A stretch of DNA of 64,000 nucleotides from Mesorhizobium temperatum (GTDB lineage: Bacteria > Pseudomonadota > Alphaproteobacteria > Rhizobiales > Rhizobiaceae). Location of the stretch: assembly GCF_002284575.1 (NCBI RefSeq), contig NZ_NPKJ01000072.1:62001-126000 (forward strand), given 5' to 3'. The notes below the pieces were generated by a model. The model did no database searches. It was given only the letters and a program-made list of their open reading frames with translations, and was not told the origin of the DNA. A program made the position numbers and the translations under genes. Below are positions 1 through 8,995 of this stretch, in pieces. Each line of letters opens with the position of its first letter. The stretch's first letter is position 1.

Positions 1-884
1 GAGTGGAAAAACGTCTTCTTTCGGTCCTCGGAATAGTGGGCCTGGAAGATGGCATCGGTGGCAAGCGTGGCCGCCAGCGGGACCGCACCGCCGGTCAAGC
101 CCTTCGAGGTGCACAAGATGTCCGGACAGATGGAGGCCTGCTCGCAGGCGAACATGGTTCCGGTGCGGCCCCAGCCGGTCATCACCTCATCGGCGATCAC
201 GAGCGTGCCGGAGGCTTCGGCAATCTTCTTCAATTCGGTCAGAACCGAAGCCGGATACATCAGCATGCCGCCGGCACCGAGCACGAGCGGCTCGACGATC
301 AGCGCGGCCGCTCGTCGGTCGCGGGAGATTGCCTCGAACCCATCCAGCGTTTCCTGCTCGCGCCCCGCGGTCGGGAAGGGAATGGTGTCGACCTCGAACA
401 GCAAGGGCTCGTAAGCGGCGTTGAACACGCCGCGGGCGCCGACGCTCATCGTGCCGATGGTGTCGCCATGATAGCTGTGCTCCATGACGACGATGCGCGA
501 GCGCGGCGCGCCGATGTTGCGGAAATAGCCGAGGGCCATCTTCAATGCGACTTCGACGGAGGTCGAGCCACTGTCGGAATAGAACACCCAATCGAGTCCA
601 GAAGGAGCGAGACCGACAAGCGCTCTGGCCAGACGTTCGGCCGGCTCGTGCGTGAAACCTGCGAAGATGATCTGGTCGAGGCTTGTCGCGGTTGTCTCGA
701 TAGCCTTCATGATGCGGGGGTGACGGTGGCCATGCGTGACGACCCACCAGGACGAAATGGCGTCCAGGATGCGCGCGCCGTCGGCCTTGTGGAGATAGGC
801 TCCCTCCGTCAGCACGATTTCTGGAATCGCCGGCTCAAGCGCGTGCTGCGTGAACGGATGCCAGACTTGAGACTGCGACATCAT
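1..884 (-). CDS. bioA: BioA, adenosylmethionine-8-amino-7-oxononanoate aminotransferase (partial, runs off the left edge)
   Basis: PLP-dependent aminotransferase that makes 7,8-diaminopelargonate from KAPA in biotin synthesis. Translating the minus strand from the tandem ATGs at 884/881 gives the class-III aminotransferase pattern: WHPFTQH near the N-terminus, DAISSWWV, SDSGSTSVE, HSYHGDTIG, then ADEVMTGWGRTG and the PLP lysine in TSKGLTGG. The reading frame is open to base 1, so about 295 residues are seen and the C-terminus is missing. It overlaps the bioD stop (TGATG arrangement at 881-884) and is the last visible gene of the bioB-F-D-A run. The identification is firm; only the choice between the two ATGs is open. 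Confidence 0.95.
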   Translation of the reverse strand, partial: MMSQSQVWHPFTQHALEPAIPEIVLTEGAYLHKADGARILDAISSWWVVTHGHRHPRIMKAIETTATSLDQIIFAGFTHEPAERLARALVGLAPSGLDWVFYSDSGSTSVEVALKMALGYFRNIGAPRSRIVVMEHSYHGDTIGTMSVGARGVFNAAYEPLLFEVDTIPFPTAGREQETLDGFEAISRDRRAAALIVEPLVLGAGGMLMYPASVLTELKKIAEASGTLVIADEVMTGWGRTGTMFACEQASICPDILCTSKGLTGGAVPLAATLATDAIFQAHYSEDRKKTFFH

Positions 885-1516
885 TCGCCTCCGGCAATCG
901 AGGCAAGGTCAAAGCCGGCAACCATCGCCTCCCTCAGCGTTTCGTTCGTCAGCGGATCGAGCAGCGGCAGCCTGCCGAGCTGCGGCACATCGCCGAATTC
1001 CACGATTGTCCTTTGCGTATCGGCCGCTTCGTCGCCGATGAAGGCGACGCCTATGATCGGGATTGAGCGGGCCCGCAGAGCCTCGATCGAAAGCAGGGTG
1101 TGGTTGATCGTGCCGAGCGCGGTGCGGGCGCACAGAATGACCGGCAGCCGCCATTGTGCGAATATGTCAATGAACCTTGTCTGTCGGTTGAGCGGCACCA
1201 TCAGCCCGCCAGCCCCTTCGATGACAAGCGGACCCGGCAAGGCTGGAAGCGAGAGCTTTGCCGCCTCGATTGCGACGCCGTCGATCTCAGCCGAACGATG
1301 CGGCGACAGCGGCTTGCTCAAGCGGTAGACTTCCGGCAGCACGCGCCCTGGCGGTAGGCCGGCGAGCCGCGCAACCACCTCGCTGTCGGTCTCGTCGTCG
1401 AGGCCCGATTGCACCGGCTTCCAGTAGAAGCCGTCGAGCAGGCCGGCTAGCCCGGCCGAAAACACCGTCTTGCCAATTCCGGTGTCTGTTCCGGTGATGA
1501 CGATGCGCTTGGTCAT
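881..1516 (-). CDS. bioD: BioD, dethiobiotin synthetase
   Basis: ATP-dependent carboxylation and ring closure of diaminopelargonate to dethiobiotin. The protein has 211 residues, normal for the family. The N-terminal P-loop reads GTDTGIGKT (residues 8-16), followed by the WKPVQSG segment and the EGAGGLMVPL motif near residue 100. Its start codon overlaps the bioF stop (ATGA at 1513-1516), which points to translational coupling inside one operon. Nothing is missing or unusual. Confidence 0.97.
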   Translation of the reverse strand: MTKRIVITGTDTGIGKTVFSAGLAGLLDGFYWKPVQSGLDDETDSEVVARLAGLPPGRVLPEVYRLSKPLSPHRSAEIDGVAIEAAKLSLPALPGPLVIEGAGGLMVPLNRQTRFIDIFAQWRLPVILCARTALGTINHTLLSIEALRARSIPIIGVAFIGDEAADTQRTIVEFGDVPQLGRLPLLDPLTNETLREAMVAGFDLASIAGGE

Positions 1517-2652
1517 GCCGAGGCCAACACCTCGACGAGCGCATCGACCATGGCCGAAATGTCGGCTTCGTCGACGTTGAGCGTCAGCGAAATCCGCAGA
1601 CGCGAAGTGCCCTCGGGCACCGTCGGCGGACGGATGCCGCGTATGTCGAAGCCGCGGGCCTGCAGTGCCGCCGCCACTGCCACGGTGCGCCTGACGTCGC
1701 CGATGAAGAATGGCTGGATCTGCGAGCCGCTGGGCACCACGCCGCAGCGCTCTGCCAGTTGCCGGCCCGCAAAGGCAACGCGCTCATGCAGCTGAACACG
1801 GCGCATGGGCTCGTCGGACAGCATGGCGAGCGCTTCGCGCGCCGCGACCGCCATCAGCGGCGATGGCGCGGTGGCGTAGATAAATGGCCGGCAACGGTTG
1901 ACGAGATAGTCGCACAGCGTTCGCGGTCCTGTGACCAGTGCGCCGGACGCGCCGAGCGCCTTGCCGCATGTGTGGAGCGCGACGATGTTGTCGCGGCCCT
2001 TGAACGCGGCGGCGAGGCCGCGGCCGTCCGGTCCGCAGACGCCGGTGGCATGCGCCTCGTCGACAATAAGGAATGCCTCGTGCCGATCGGCAAGCGCGAC
2101 CAGGTTCTCCATCGGCGCGCGGTCGCCATCCATGCTGTAGAGGCTTTCGAACGCGATCCACACACGCCCGATGCCACCTTCAGCGCGCGAGCGCGTGATC
2201 GCGTCCTCGACAGCATCGACGTCGTTGTGCGCAGCCAGCTTGAACTCGGCGCGTCCGGCCTGCGCGCCCTCATGCATGCTGGCATGGGCGAGCTGGTCGA
2301 GGATCAGAAGGTCGCCCTTCTGCGGCAGCGCGGTCAGCAGAGCGAAGTTGGCGATGTAACCGCTGCCGAAGTACAGCGCGCGGTCGGCCCCGAAGAACGC
2401 CGCCGCGTCCGCCTCCAGTGCCTCGTGTTCCGGCGCGTTGCCGCGCAACAGCCGCGACCCGGTGGCGCCAACCGGCGTGCCCCGCGCAATGGCAGCCGCA
2501 ACCGCATCGCCAAGTCTCCTGGAGGCAGCAAGCCCGAGATAGTCGTTCGACGAGAAGTCGAGCCCGGCGCGGGGCGCCAGCGTCCGCAGCCGGTCCTTGC
2601 GCGCCAGCCCCTGCAAGGTCGCCTCATATCGGGCCAGCGGTGCCCCGTTCAT
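1513..2652 (-). CDS. bioF: BioF, 8-amino-7-oxononanoate synthase
   Basis: PLP enzyme that condenses pimeloyl thioester with alanine to give KAPA, the first committed ring-building step of biotin synthesis. The chosen start (MNGAPLARYE) overlaps the bioB stop by ATGA at 2649-2652 and gives 379 residues, typical for BioF. Visible marks are DFSSNDYLGL, GSTGSRLL-like GATGSRLLRGN, the aspartate motif IVDEAHATGVCG and the PLP-lysine segment HTCGKALGASGA. A longer open frame extends upstream inside bioB but lacks support. It sits between bioB and bioD with overlaps on both sides. Confidence 0.96.
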   Translation of the reverse strand: MNGAPLARYEATLQGLARKDRLRTLAPRAGLDFSSNDYLGLAASRRLGDAVAAAIARGTPVGATGSRLLRGNAPEHEALEADAAAFFGADRALYFGSGYIANFALLTALPQKGDLLILDQLAHASMHEGAQAGRAEFKLAAHNDVDAVEDAITRSRAEGGIGRVWIAFESLYSMDGDRAPMENLVALADRHEAFLIVDEAHATGVCGPDGRGLAAAFKGRDNIVALHTCGKALGASGALVTGPRTLCDYLVNRCRPFIYATAPSPLMAVAAREALAMLSDEPMRRVQLHERVAFAGRQLAERCGVVPSGSQIQPFFIGDVRRTVAVAAALQARGFDIRGIRPPTVPEGTSRLRISLTLNVDEADISAMVDALVEVLASA

Positions 2653-3647
2653 TGCGTGTCGAGTTCCATCGGCTCGATGCCGAGGCGCCGGAACAGAAGC
2701 GTATCCTTGTCTTCGCCGGGATTGTCCGCCGTCAGCAGCGTATCCCCGACGAAGATCGAGTTGGCGCCGGCAAAGAAGCATAGTGCCTGCATCTCGTCGG
2801 TCATCGCGGTGCGGCCGGCGGAAAGACGGACATGTGATTTCGGCATCATGATGCGCGCCAGCGCGATCACACGCACGAATTCGATCGGCTCGATCGGCTT
2901 GGCTTCGGCAAGCGGGGTGCCGGCGATCGGGATCAGCATGTTGATCGGAACGCTTTCGGGATGCTCCGGCAGATTTGCCAGCGTGACCAGCATGTCGATC
3001 CGGTCCACCTGCTCTTCGCCCATGCCAACAATGCCGCCGCAGCAAACCTTGATGCCGGATTGGCGAACCTGCTCGAGCGTATCGAGCCGGTCAGCAAAGC
3101 TGCGCGTGCTGATGATCTCACTGTAGTAGCGTTCTGACGTATCGATGTTGTGGTTGTAGTAGTCGAGGCCAGCCTGTTTCAGACGAGCTGCCTGCTCAAG
3201 ATCGAGCATGCCGAGCGTCATGCAGGTCTCCATGCCCAGCGCCTTGACGCCCTCGATCATCGCCACCACCGCTTCCATGTCGCGCGGCTTGGGGTTTCGC
3301 CAGGCCGCGCCCATGCAATAGCGGGTTGCGCCGGCGTCACGCGCCTTGGTCGCCTCGGCTATGACGCGCCTGACCTCCATCAGCTTTGACGCCTTCAGGC
3401 CGGTTTCGTGATGAGCGGACTGGCTGCAATAGCCGCAATCCTCGGGGCATCCGCCTGTCTTGATACTGAGAAGCCGGCTGAGCTGGACCTTGTTCGGATC
3501 GAAATTCTGGCGGTGAACGGTTTGCGCCAGGAAGAGGAGATTATTGAAGGGTGCATCGTGAAGTGCCCGGGCCTTTTCCAGGGTCCAAGTCCCGCCATCA
3601 GTGGATTGCGCCTGTGGCATTGTCGTCGTCGAATTCGATGCGTGCAT
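2649..3647 (-). CDS. bioB: BioB, biotin synthase (radical SAM)
   Basis: Radical-SAM enzyme that inserts sulfur into dethiobiotin. The 332-residue product carries the SAM cluster motif CPEDCGYC (C-x3-C-x2-C, about residues 68-75) and the conserved YYNHNIDTS and GICCGG-like VCCGGIVGMGE blocks that hold the second cluster. The first gene of the bio part of the operon, it begins 103 bp downstream of nadC, a gap large enough for its own promoter. I looked for the rhizobial BioR operator in that gap and found no good match. Confidence 0.97.
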   Translation of the reverse strand: MHASNSTTTMPQAQSTDGGTWTLEKARALHDAPFNNLLFLAQTVHRQNFDPNKVQLSRLLSIKTGGCPEDCGYCSQSAHHETGLKASKLMEVRRVIAEATKARDAGATRYCMGAAWRNPKPRDMEAVVAMIEGVKALGMETCMTLGMLDLEQAARLKQAGLDYYNHNIDTSERYYSEIISTRSFADRLDTLEQVRQSGIKVCCGGIVGMGEEQVDRIDMLVTLANLPEHPESVPINMLIPIAGTPLAEAKPIEPIEFVRVIALARIMMPKSHVRLSAGRTAMTDEMQALCFFAGANSIFVGDTLLTADNPGEDKDTLLFRRLGIEPMELDTQ

Positions 3648-3750
3648 CTTTATCCTGTTCCTTGGGGTTCCGGCCTTTACGGCTTCTTTGCTGGTCGATT
3701 GACGGCGACCGGAAAGTTTATCGGTCCGCTGCCGTCCGCTCGTCAGTCGA

Positions 3751-4605
3751 TCATGACTGCCGATAGTCGAGGCCGATGTCTAGGATCGGCGCGCTGTGCG
3801 TCAGCCAGCCGATGGAAATCAGATCGACGCCGGTCGTAGCGATGGCGGGTGCCGTAGTGGCGGTGATCCTGCCCGATGCCTCGGTGACCGCCCGGCCGGC
3901 AACCAATGCTACTGCCTGGCGCAATTCGTCCAGCGACATGTTATCGAGCAGGACACAGTCGGGGGCAAGCGCCAAGGCCTCTTCCAACTGGGCCAACGTA
4001 TCGACCTCGACTTCGATCTTGACCAGATGGCCGGCGCTGCTTCGCGCCCGCTCCATTGCCGTGCGAATTCCGCCGGCGAAGGCGATGTGGTTGTCCTTGA
4101 TCAGAATCGCGTCGTCGAGGCCGAAGCGGTGGTTGGAGCCGCCACCGGCCCGCACTGCGTATTTTTCCAAAGCCCGCAATCCGGGCGTCGTCTTGCGGGT
4201 GCAGACGACTTTTGCATTCTGCCCGCGGATCGAATTGACAATCGCTGCCGTCGCCGTGGCGATGCCGCTCAGATGGCACAAGAAATTGAGCGCCGTCCGT
4301 TCCGCCGTGAGAATGGCCCGGGCCGGGCCAGCCACTGATGCAATGGTCTCTCCCTGCGCGACTTCGCTGCCGTCGGCTCGCTCCACGGTCATATCGACGT
4401 TCTGGTCGATGAGCTGGAAGGCGAGCATTGCCAGATCGAGCCCGGCGACAACTCCAGTCTGGCGCGCCGACAGCACGACCGTCGCATGATGGCCCCTCGG
4501 TACGATGGCATCGGTCGTCAGATCACCCGCCCGGCCGAGATCTTCCAGAAGGGCTGCCCGCACCAGTGGCTCAAGCATGATTACGGGAAGCGGCGAGAGG
4601 TTCAT
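3751..4605 (-). CDS. nadC: NadC, nicotinate-nucleotide pyrophosphorylase (carboxylating)
   Basis: Converts quinolinate and PRPP to nicotinate mononucleotide, the third step of de novo NAD synthesis. The 284-residue protein shows the quinolinate phosphoribosyltransferase marks TRKTTPGLRALEKYAVRAGG (residues about 136-155), HRFGLDDAILIKDNH and, near the C-terminus, EASGRIT and DLISIGWLTHSAP. Start overlaps the nadB stop (ATGA, 4602-4605). Full length for the family. Confidence 0.97.
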   Translation of the reverse strand: MNLSPLPVIMLEPLVRAALLEDLGRAGDLTTDAIVPRGHHATVVLSARQTGVVAGLDLAMLAFQLIDQNVDMTVERADGSEVAQGETIASVAGPARAILTAERTALNFLCHLSGIATATAAIVNSIRGQNAKVVCTRKTTPGLRALEKYAVRAGGGSNHRFGLDDAILIKDNHIAFAGGIRTAMERARSSAGHLVKIEVEVDTLAQLEEALALAPDCVLLDNMSLDELRQAVALVAGRAVTEASGRITATTAPAIATTGVDLISIGWLTHSAPILDIGLDYRQS

Positions 4606-6146
4606 TGTACAAACTCTTCAAGCGTTGACGAACATGAAAGATCCTCGGCTGCCGCTAAGGCTTCATCGAGCGTGAGCCTGGAGTGGCGGGCGACGATCGC
4701 ACGATCGGGAAAGTCCGTTCGGTAGTGAGCACCGCGACTTTCCTGGCGTAGCAGGGCGGCGATTGCGATCATCAGCCCGATGGCCGCGGGATCGGACGCC
4801 GCATCGTGGCGTTTGGCCAGAGGAAGCAATCTGCTCACGGCCTCGCGCAAGACCTCACCATCACGCTTCACGCCAAGGGTGCGTGAGAGGAGAGGGCGCA
4901 AGGAGAGTGGATTTGGCGCCGGAATTTCCCTTGCCGTTGATCGTGTTCTGACACCGATCGGAGATCCCGCCACACTTTCGGCGACCCAGCGCGCGCATAC
5001 GATCGCCTCCGTCAGCGAGTTGCTGGCAAGCCTGTTGGCGCCGTGCAGTCCGGTCGAGGCGACTTCGCCGCAAGCCCACAGTCCGGCAACGGAGGTACGT
5101 CCGTCCTGATCCACCGCGACGCCGCCCATGTGATAGTGCTGGGCCGGCCGTATGGGAATGAGGTCGCGCCCCGGGTCGATGCCTGCGCGCCGGCAGGCTG
5201 ATGCGATCGTCGGAAACTGCTGTGCGAATGTCGGGCCAGGCTTTTCTCGACCATCGAGAAAGGCGCGATGGCCGTTTGAAAGATGCGTCCAGATGACTCG
5301 CGCCACGACATCGCGCGGCGCGAGTTCCGCATCCTGCAAGCCTTCGAGGAAGCGCTGGCCTGTTTCGTCGACAATCTTCGCGCCTTCGCCGCGAACCGCC
5401 TCGCTGATCAGCGGCATCGGGCGATCCGGCCCGTCGAGCGCGGTCGGGTGAAACTGGATGAATTCCAGATCGGCAAGCACAGCACCGGCGCGCGCCGCAA
5501 GCGCCAGGCCCTGTCCGCAACTGCCCAATGGGTTGGTGCTGTCAAGGAACAGTCCGCCAATCCCACCCGTGGCGAGGACGACCCGTCCCGTACCCAAGAA
5601 CACAGGACTCTTCGAACAGCTTGCCCAAACACCCCGGACCGTATTGTCCTCCACCGCCAGTCGCCGCGCCTCCACACCCTCGACGACCACAATCGACGGA
5701 GCAGAACGCACGGCCTCGACCAGCGCGCACATGATTTCCTGTCCACTGCCGTCGCCGCCGGCATGAACGATGCGCCGGCGGCCGTGCGCGGCCTCCAATC
5801 CCAGGAGCAGTGCTCCTTCAGGCGTCCGATCGAAGCGGACCCCAAGGCTCGCCAGGGTCTCAATCGCGTTGGGAGCCGCGCGGAGGATGCGGCTTGCGAT
5901 TTCTGCATCGCACAGCCCATCGCCGGCGGCGAGCGTGTCGGCGAGATGCAGTACCGGATCGTCGTCAGCGCCAAAGCTGGCGGCCAGCCCGCCCTGCGCC
6001 CACGCACTCGATGCCTCAGATCCGAGCGGCGTCCTGGACAAAATCAGCACCGGTTCCGGCGCTAGATGAAGCGCAGTCAATAATCCGGCAATGCCGCCGC
6101 CTATGACAATAGGCCGGCCAAAGAAGCTGCGGACATCCGCGCTCAT
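4602..6146 (-). CDS. nadB: NadB, L-aspartate oxidase
   Basis: FAD enzyme that oxidises L-aspartate to iminoaspartate for NadA. The 514-residue chain has an N-terminal dinucleotide fold (PIVIGGGIAGLLTAL), the succinate dehydrogenase/fumarate reductase flavoprotein signature SSAWAQGGLAA, the substrate-loop block HGRRRIVHAGGDGSG and the C-terminal FAD-binding block GLWACGEVASTGLHGANRLA. It overlaps nadA upstream (ATGA, 6143-6146) and nadC downstream, so nadA-nadB-nadC is a tightly coupled operon. Confidence 0.97.
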   Translation of the reverse strand: MSADVRSFFGRPIVIGGGIAGLLTALHLAPEPVLILSRTPLGSEASSAWAQGGLAASFGADDDPVLHLADTLAAGDGLCDAEIASRILRAAPNAIETLASLGVRFDRTPEGALLLGLEAAHGRRRIVHAGGDGSGQEIMCALVEAVRSAPSIVVVEGVEARRLAVEDNTVRGVWASCSKSPVFLGTGRVVLATGGIGGLFLDSTNPLGSCGQGLALAARAGAVLADLEFIQFHPTALDGPDRPMPLISEAVRGEGAKIVDETGQRFLEGLQDAELAPRDVVARVIWTHLSNGHRAFLDGREKPGPTFAQQFPTIASACRRAGIDPGRDLIPIRPAQHYHMGGVAVDQDGRTSVAGLWACGEVASTGLHGANRLASNSLTEAIVCARWVAESVAGSPIGVRTRSTAREIPAPNPLSLRPLLSRTLGVKRDGEVLREAVSRLLPLAKRHDAASDPAAIGLMIAIAALLRQESRGAHYRTDFPDRAIVARHSRLTLDEALAAAEDLSCSSTLEEFVQ

Positions 6147-7117
6147 ACGGCGAGCATCCGCTCGATCGGGAGCCGTGCTCGTCCTGCAATCTCTGGCTCG
6201 ATCCTCACCTCATGTCGGTTCTGCTCGAGTGCCGAGCGGATGTTGGCGAGTGTTATCCGCTTCATATGCGGGCAAAGATTGCATGGCCGGATGAACTCGA
6301 CCTCGGGATGCGCAATCGCGACATTGTCGCTCATCGAGCATTCGGTCATCAGCACGACACGGGGCGGTCTTCGCGTTTCGACGTAGTCGGACATGGCAGC
6401 GGTCGAACCGGAAAAGTCAGCTTCGGCCACCACGTCGGGCGGGCATTCGGGATGCGCCAGCACCGTCACGCCCGGATGGTCCTCGCGCAGCTGGCGGATG
6501 TCGGCTGGCGTGAACCGCTCATGCACCTCGCAATGGCCCTTCCAGGCAATGATCTCGACGTCGGTCTGGGCGGCGATATTCTGGGCCAGATATTCGTCGG
6601 GCAACATGATCACCCGAGGAACCCCCAGCGACTCCACCACGGCTTTCGCATTGCCCGACGTGCAGCAGATATCGGACTCGGCTTTCACTTCGGCCGACGT
6701 GTTGACATAGGTGACAACAGGCACGCCCGGATAGCTTTGCCGCAGCACACGGATGTCCTCGGCGGTAATCGAGTCCGCCAGTGAACAGCCGGCGTGCAAG
6801 TCGGGGATTAGCACCGTCTTTTGCGGATTGAGCAGCTTCGCCGTCTCGGCCATGAAATGCACGCCGGCGAGCACAATGACATCGGCTTCGGTGGACATCG
6901 CCTTGCGGGCAAGCGCCAGACTGTCGCCGACGATGTCGGCCACGCAGTGGAAAATCTCCGGCGTCTGATAGTTGTGCGCCAGGATGACGGCGTTTCGCTG
7001 CCGCTTCAAATCGAGAATGGCGTCGATATCGCCGGCGAATGCTGGCCATTCGATGGGCGGGATGATCCTCCGCACGCGGTCGTAGAGCGCAGCTGTGCGC
7101 GCGGAGACGTTGAGCAT
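6143..7117 (-). CDS. nadA: NadA, quinolinate synthase
   Basis: 4Fe-4S enzyme that condenses iminoaspartate with dihydroxyacetone phosphate to quinolinate. The 324 residues include VILAHNYQTPEI, GVHFMAETAKLLNP, PDLHAGCSLADSIT (cluster cysteine), VTYVNTSAEVKAESD, CCTSGNA, HPECPPDVV and a third cysteine in IRPCNLCPHMKRITL. It is the first gene of the nadABC-bioBFDA operon, with NrtR-like palindromes just upstream. Confidence 0.97.
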   Translation of the reverse strand: MLNVSARTAALYDRVRRIIPPIEWPAFAGDIDAILDLKRQRNAVILAHNYQTPEIFHCVADIVGDSLALARKAMSTEADVIVLAGVHFMAETAKLLNPQKTVLIPDLHAGCSLADSITAEDIRVLRQSYPGVPVVTYVNTSAEVKAESDICCTSGNAKAVVESLGVPRVIMLPDEYLAQNIAAQTDVEIIAWKGHCEVHERFTPADIRQLREDHPGVTVLAHPECPPDVVAEADFSGSTAAMSDYVETRRPPRVVLMTECSMSDNVAIAHPEVEFIRPCNLCPHMKRITLANIRSALEQNRHEVRIEPEIAGRARLPIERMLAV

Positions 7118-7129
7118 GCCTGGCCCTCT

Positions 7130-7150
7130 TTATGCTCTAAATGAGTATAA
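7130..7150 (-). promoter_or_regulatory. NrtR-like operator 1 upstream of nadA
   Basis: A 21-bp inverted repeat, TTATGCTC-N5-GAGTATAA, with one mismatch between the two 8-bp half sites. It lies 13-33 bp upstream of the nadA start, where a repressor would block transcription. NrtR regulators of NAD genes are known to bind AT-rich palindromes of this length, and the nrtR-type gene is directly adjacent. Binding itself is inferred. Confidence 0.7.
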
Positions 7151-7158
7151 TTAGGGCA

Positions 7159-7177
7159 TATGCTTACCTTGAGCATA
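7159..7177 (-). promoter_or_regulatory. NrtR-like operator 2 upstream of nadA
   Basis: A second imperfect palindrome, TATGCT-N7-AGCATA, with the same half-site core (TGAGCATAA) as operator 1. The centres of the two sites are about 28 bp apart, close to three helical turns, which would place two dimers on similar faces of the DNA. It lies between the nrtR stop and nadA. Confidence 0.55.
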
Positions 7178-7184
7178 AGGAATG

Positions 7185-8150
7185 TCAAGCACGTGACAGC
7201 GGCAATTTCGTCCCTGCGACAGTTCGTTCCGCCAAAACCGTCTGGCGGAAGCGGAAGCGCTTGGCCGGGCGACCGCCTGTGTCCGACGTCGTCTCGCCTG
7301 TCTCTTCGACCAGGTTCTGCTGTTCGATAAGACGGCGGAAGTTCTGCTTGTGCACGAGCCTGCCGGCGAGCGCTTCGACGGTGCGCTGTAATTGCAGCAG
7401 CGTGAATGCCGGCGGCATCAACTCGAATACGACGGGGCGGTATTTGATCTTGGTTCGCAGCCTGGCGATCCCCGTCGCAAGAATGCGGCGATGGTCGGCA
7501 ATCATCGTCCGACCGGGAACGACCGGCGCGCTGCCCTTATCTCGGCCACGTGTGGCCTCGGCCACCAGCGCGGCTTCATAGAGCAGTTCGTATCGCTGCA
7601 GGACGAGTTCTTCGTTCCAGTCGCAGTCATCCAATCCGAAGGCATATACCACGCGCTGCCGCCGATCGCGGCGCATGTTCGGGTCTTCGGCGTCGCCGGC
7701 CCAGGCCAAGAGTCGGGGGACGAGGATATCGGGCAGGATGAGCGGCACGCCCGCGCGGTGATCTTCCCACGGAAAATAGTCGTACCAGCCTCGCCACCCT
7801 TGCGTTGAAGGCCCTTGGGCCTGCTCTTCCCGCGTCAGGCCGAGATAGCTGATCGATATCTGCACGCGCTCGTCGCCGGTCCTGTCACGATCGGCGAAGG
7901 TATAGAGCTGTTCGATATAACCCAGCGGATGACCGGTCTGCCGCTCCACCCAGGCCCTCAGACCCGACTGCAAGGAGCGATGGCCGAGTTCAAAAGGACC
8001 GGACGGCAAAGCTTGAGCCTGCTCGATGGTCAGGACGCGTGGCTCACCATCTGTCACGGCAATGACGACGGCGATCAGGTCCGCGCTGACGGCCTGGCTT
8101 CGTTTGTTCCTTCCGGCCTGCTTCGTCGTCTGTGTTGTCGAGTCTTGCAT
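7185..8150 (-). CDS. nrtR: NrtR-type NUDIX-related transcriptional regulator of NAD synthesis
   Basis: Likely repressor of the nadABC operon. The 321-residue protein has an N-terminal NUDIX-like domain (about residues 22-170, starting DLIAVVIAVTDGEPRVLTIE) and a C-terminal winged-helix part (about 230-321: FELMPPAFTLLQLQRTVEAL, HKQNFRRLIEQQ, GRPAKRFRF), the layout of the NrtR family, where the NUDIX part senses an ADP-ribose-type ligand and the winged helix binds DNA. The canonical catalytic Nudix box (Gx5Ex7REUxEExGU) is not evident, as is common in NrtR regulators that bind without hydrolysing. It lies directly upstream of nadA on the same strand and may share its transcript. No strong ribosome binding site is visible before the ATG at 8150. 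Confidence 0.85.
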   Translation of the reverse strand: MQDSTTQTTKQAGRNKRSQAVSADLIAVVIAVTDGEPRVLTIEQAQALPSGPFELGHRSLQSGLRAWVERQTGHPLGYIEQLYTFADRDRTGDERVQISISYLGLTREEQAQGPSTQGWRGWYDYFPWEDHRAGVPLILPDILVPRLLAWAGDAEDPNMRRDRRQRVVYAFGLDDCDWNEELVLQRYELLYEAALVAEATRGRDKGSAPVVPGRTMIADHRRILATGIARLRTKIKYRPVVFELMPPAFTLLQLQRTVEALAGRLVHKQNFRRLIEQQNLVEETGETTSDTGGRPAKRFRFRQTVLAERTVAGTKLPLSRA

Positions 8151-8281
8151 TGGGGTTTGATGAAATTCCGATTATCAAGTCGCTCCCGAAGGATCAACGC
8201 GAGCGAAGGGTGAACTGCTGCCTACTGCTCGTCAACGTTCGCCCAGAACGGCACACTCGATCACTTCTTGGTCTTTGCCCG

Positions 8282-8405
8282 TCGCATCTGCACAAATCTA
8301 TGCCAAATGCGACCCGCCGATTGGCTACCGTTGGGGAAGGGGGCGCCATGAGCGTGATTGCCCTTCACGCTTGGCGTGACACTTGACGTGACGGAAGATG
8401 TAAGG
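8282..8405 (+). pseudogene. Remnant of a panB 5' end with its upstream region
   Basis: The stretch 8282-8307 matches 8938-8963, upstream of the intact panB, at most positions (core TGCACAAA-T/A-CTATGC). It is followed by ATGAGCGTG, like the panB start region, and then by codons for LPFTLGVTLDV, which match LPSTLGVTLDM of PanB residues about 57-67. The part in between is deleted. This looks like a partial, decayed duplicate of the panB promoter and start. Confidence 0.5.
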
Positions 8406-8640
8406 ACTTCGACGCTGCCGCCGCAGATCGTGACGAAAAGGGGAAAATCCCCTCGTCTGCCTCACCGCATACACGAACCTCATTGCCAAGCGTCCGTATT
8501 GCGAGATCGTGCTTTTAGCCAAGTGGCGCGTCTGCTGCTCGCCCCAATCCCTCACAGCTTGTAGCGATCGATGTCCAAGCTCGAACTGGCCGGAACGCAA
8601 GGCTTTACGCATTCGATCGTCATGCGCGCGCTTGGCCACC
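8405..8640 (-). pseudogene. Remnant of an nrtR-type gene (NUDIX region)
   Basis: On the minus strand this stretch encodes SGQFELGHRSLQAVRDWGEQ, which matches SGPFELGHRSLQSGLRAWVE in the intact NrtR at 7185-8150, followed by QTRHL against QTGHPL. After that the similarity fades and frames shift. It is a short decayed copy of the NUDIX N-terminal half, lying next to the panB remnant. Confidence 0.65.
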
Positions 8641-8995
8641 GGTCACCGCGACCAGAATTGCTATCAGTTCGGCAGCGATCGAATACCACGGCCGGCTTTT
8701 ATGCCCCGCGCCACAGCTTGGTCTTGTGTTCAGTCATTGCTTCGTTTCGCGACAATGTATTTCGGTAGGCCTTGTGACCCAACATCGATTCTGAACGTGA
8801 ACCGCGCCCTCGCCGCAGTCAAACCGCTCGGGCTGAACGACACCCGGAAGGACTCGATCAATCGGAGAGCACTTCTCGCTGTCGTACCGCATCAGTTCGC
8901 GGTGCACAATTTTTTTGATTCAGTTCAGTTTTCGTCTTCGCACCTGCACAAAACTATGCAAAACGGTTTTCCGCTCAACTTGACGCTAGGGAAAC
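8641..8995. other. Non-coding stretch before panB
   Basis: I see no convincing gene here. The only notable part is 8938-8963 (core TGCACAAAACTATGCAAAA), which is repeated at 8282-8307 in the panB remnant and is probably part of the panB promoter or a regulatory site, since it lies 33-58 bp before the panB start. Confidence 0.4.

Noticed and set aside
3648..3750. BioR operator before bioB
   Set aside because: No TTATAGATAA-like palindrome is present; only isolated TTATC words.
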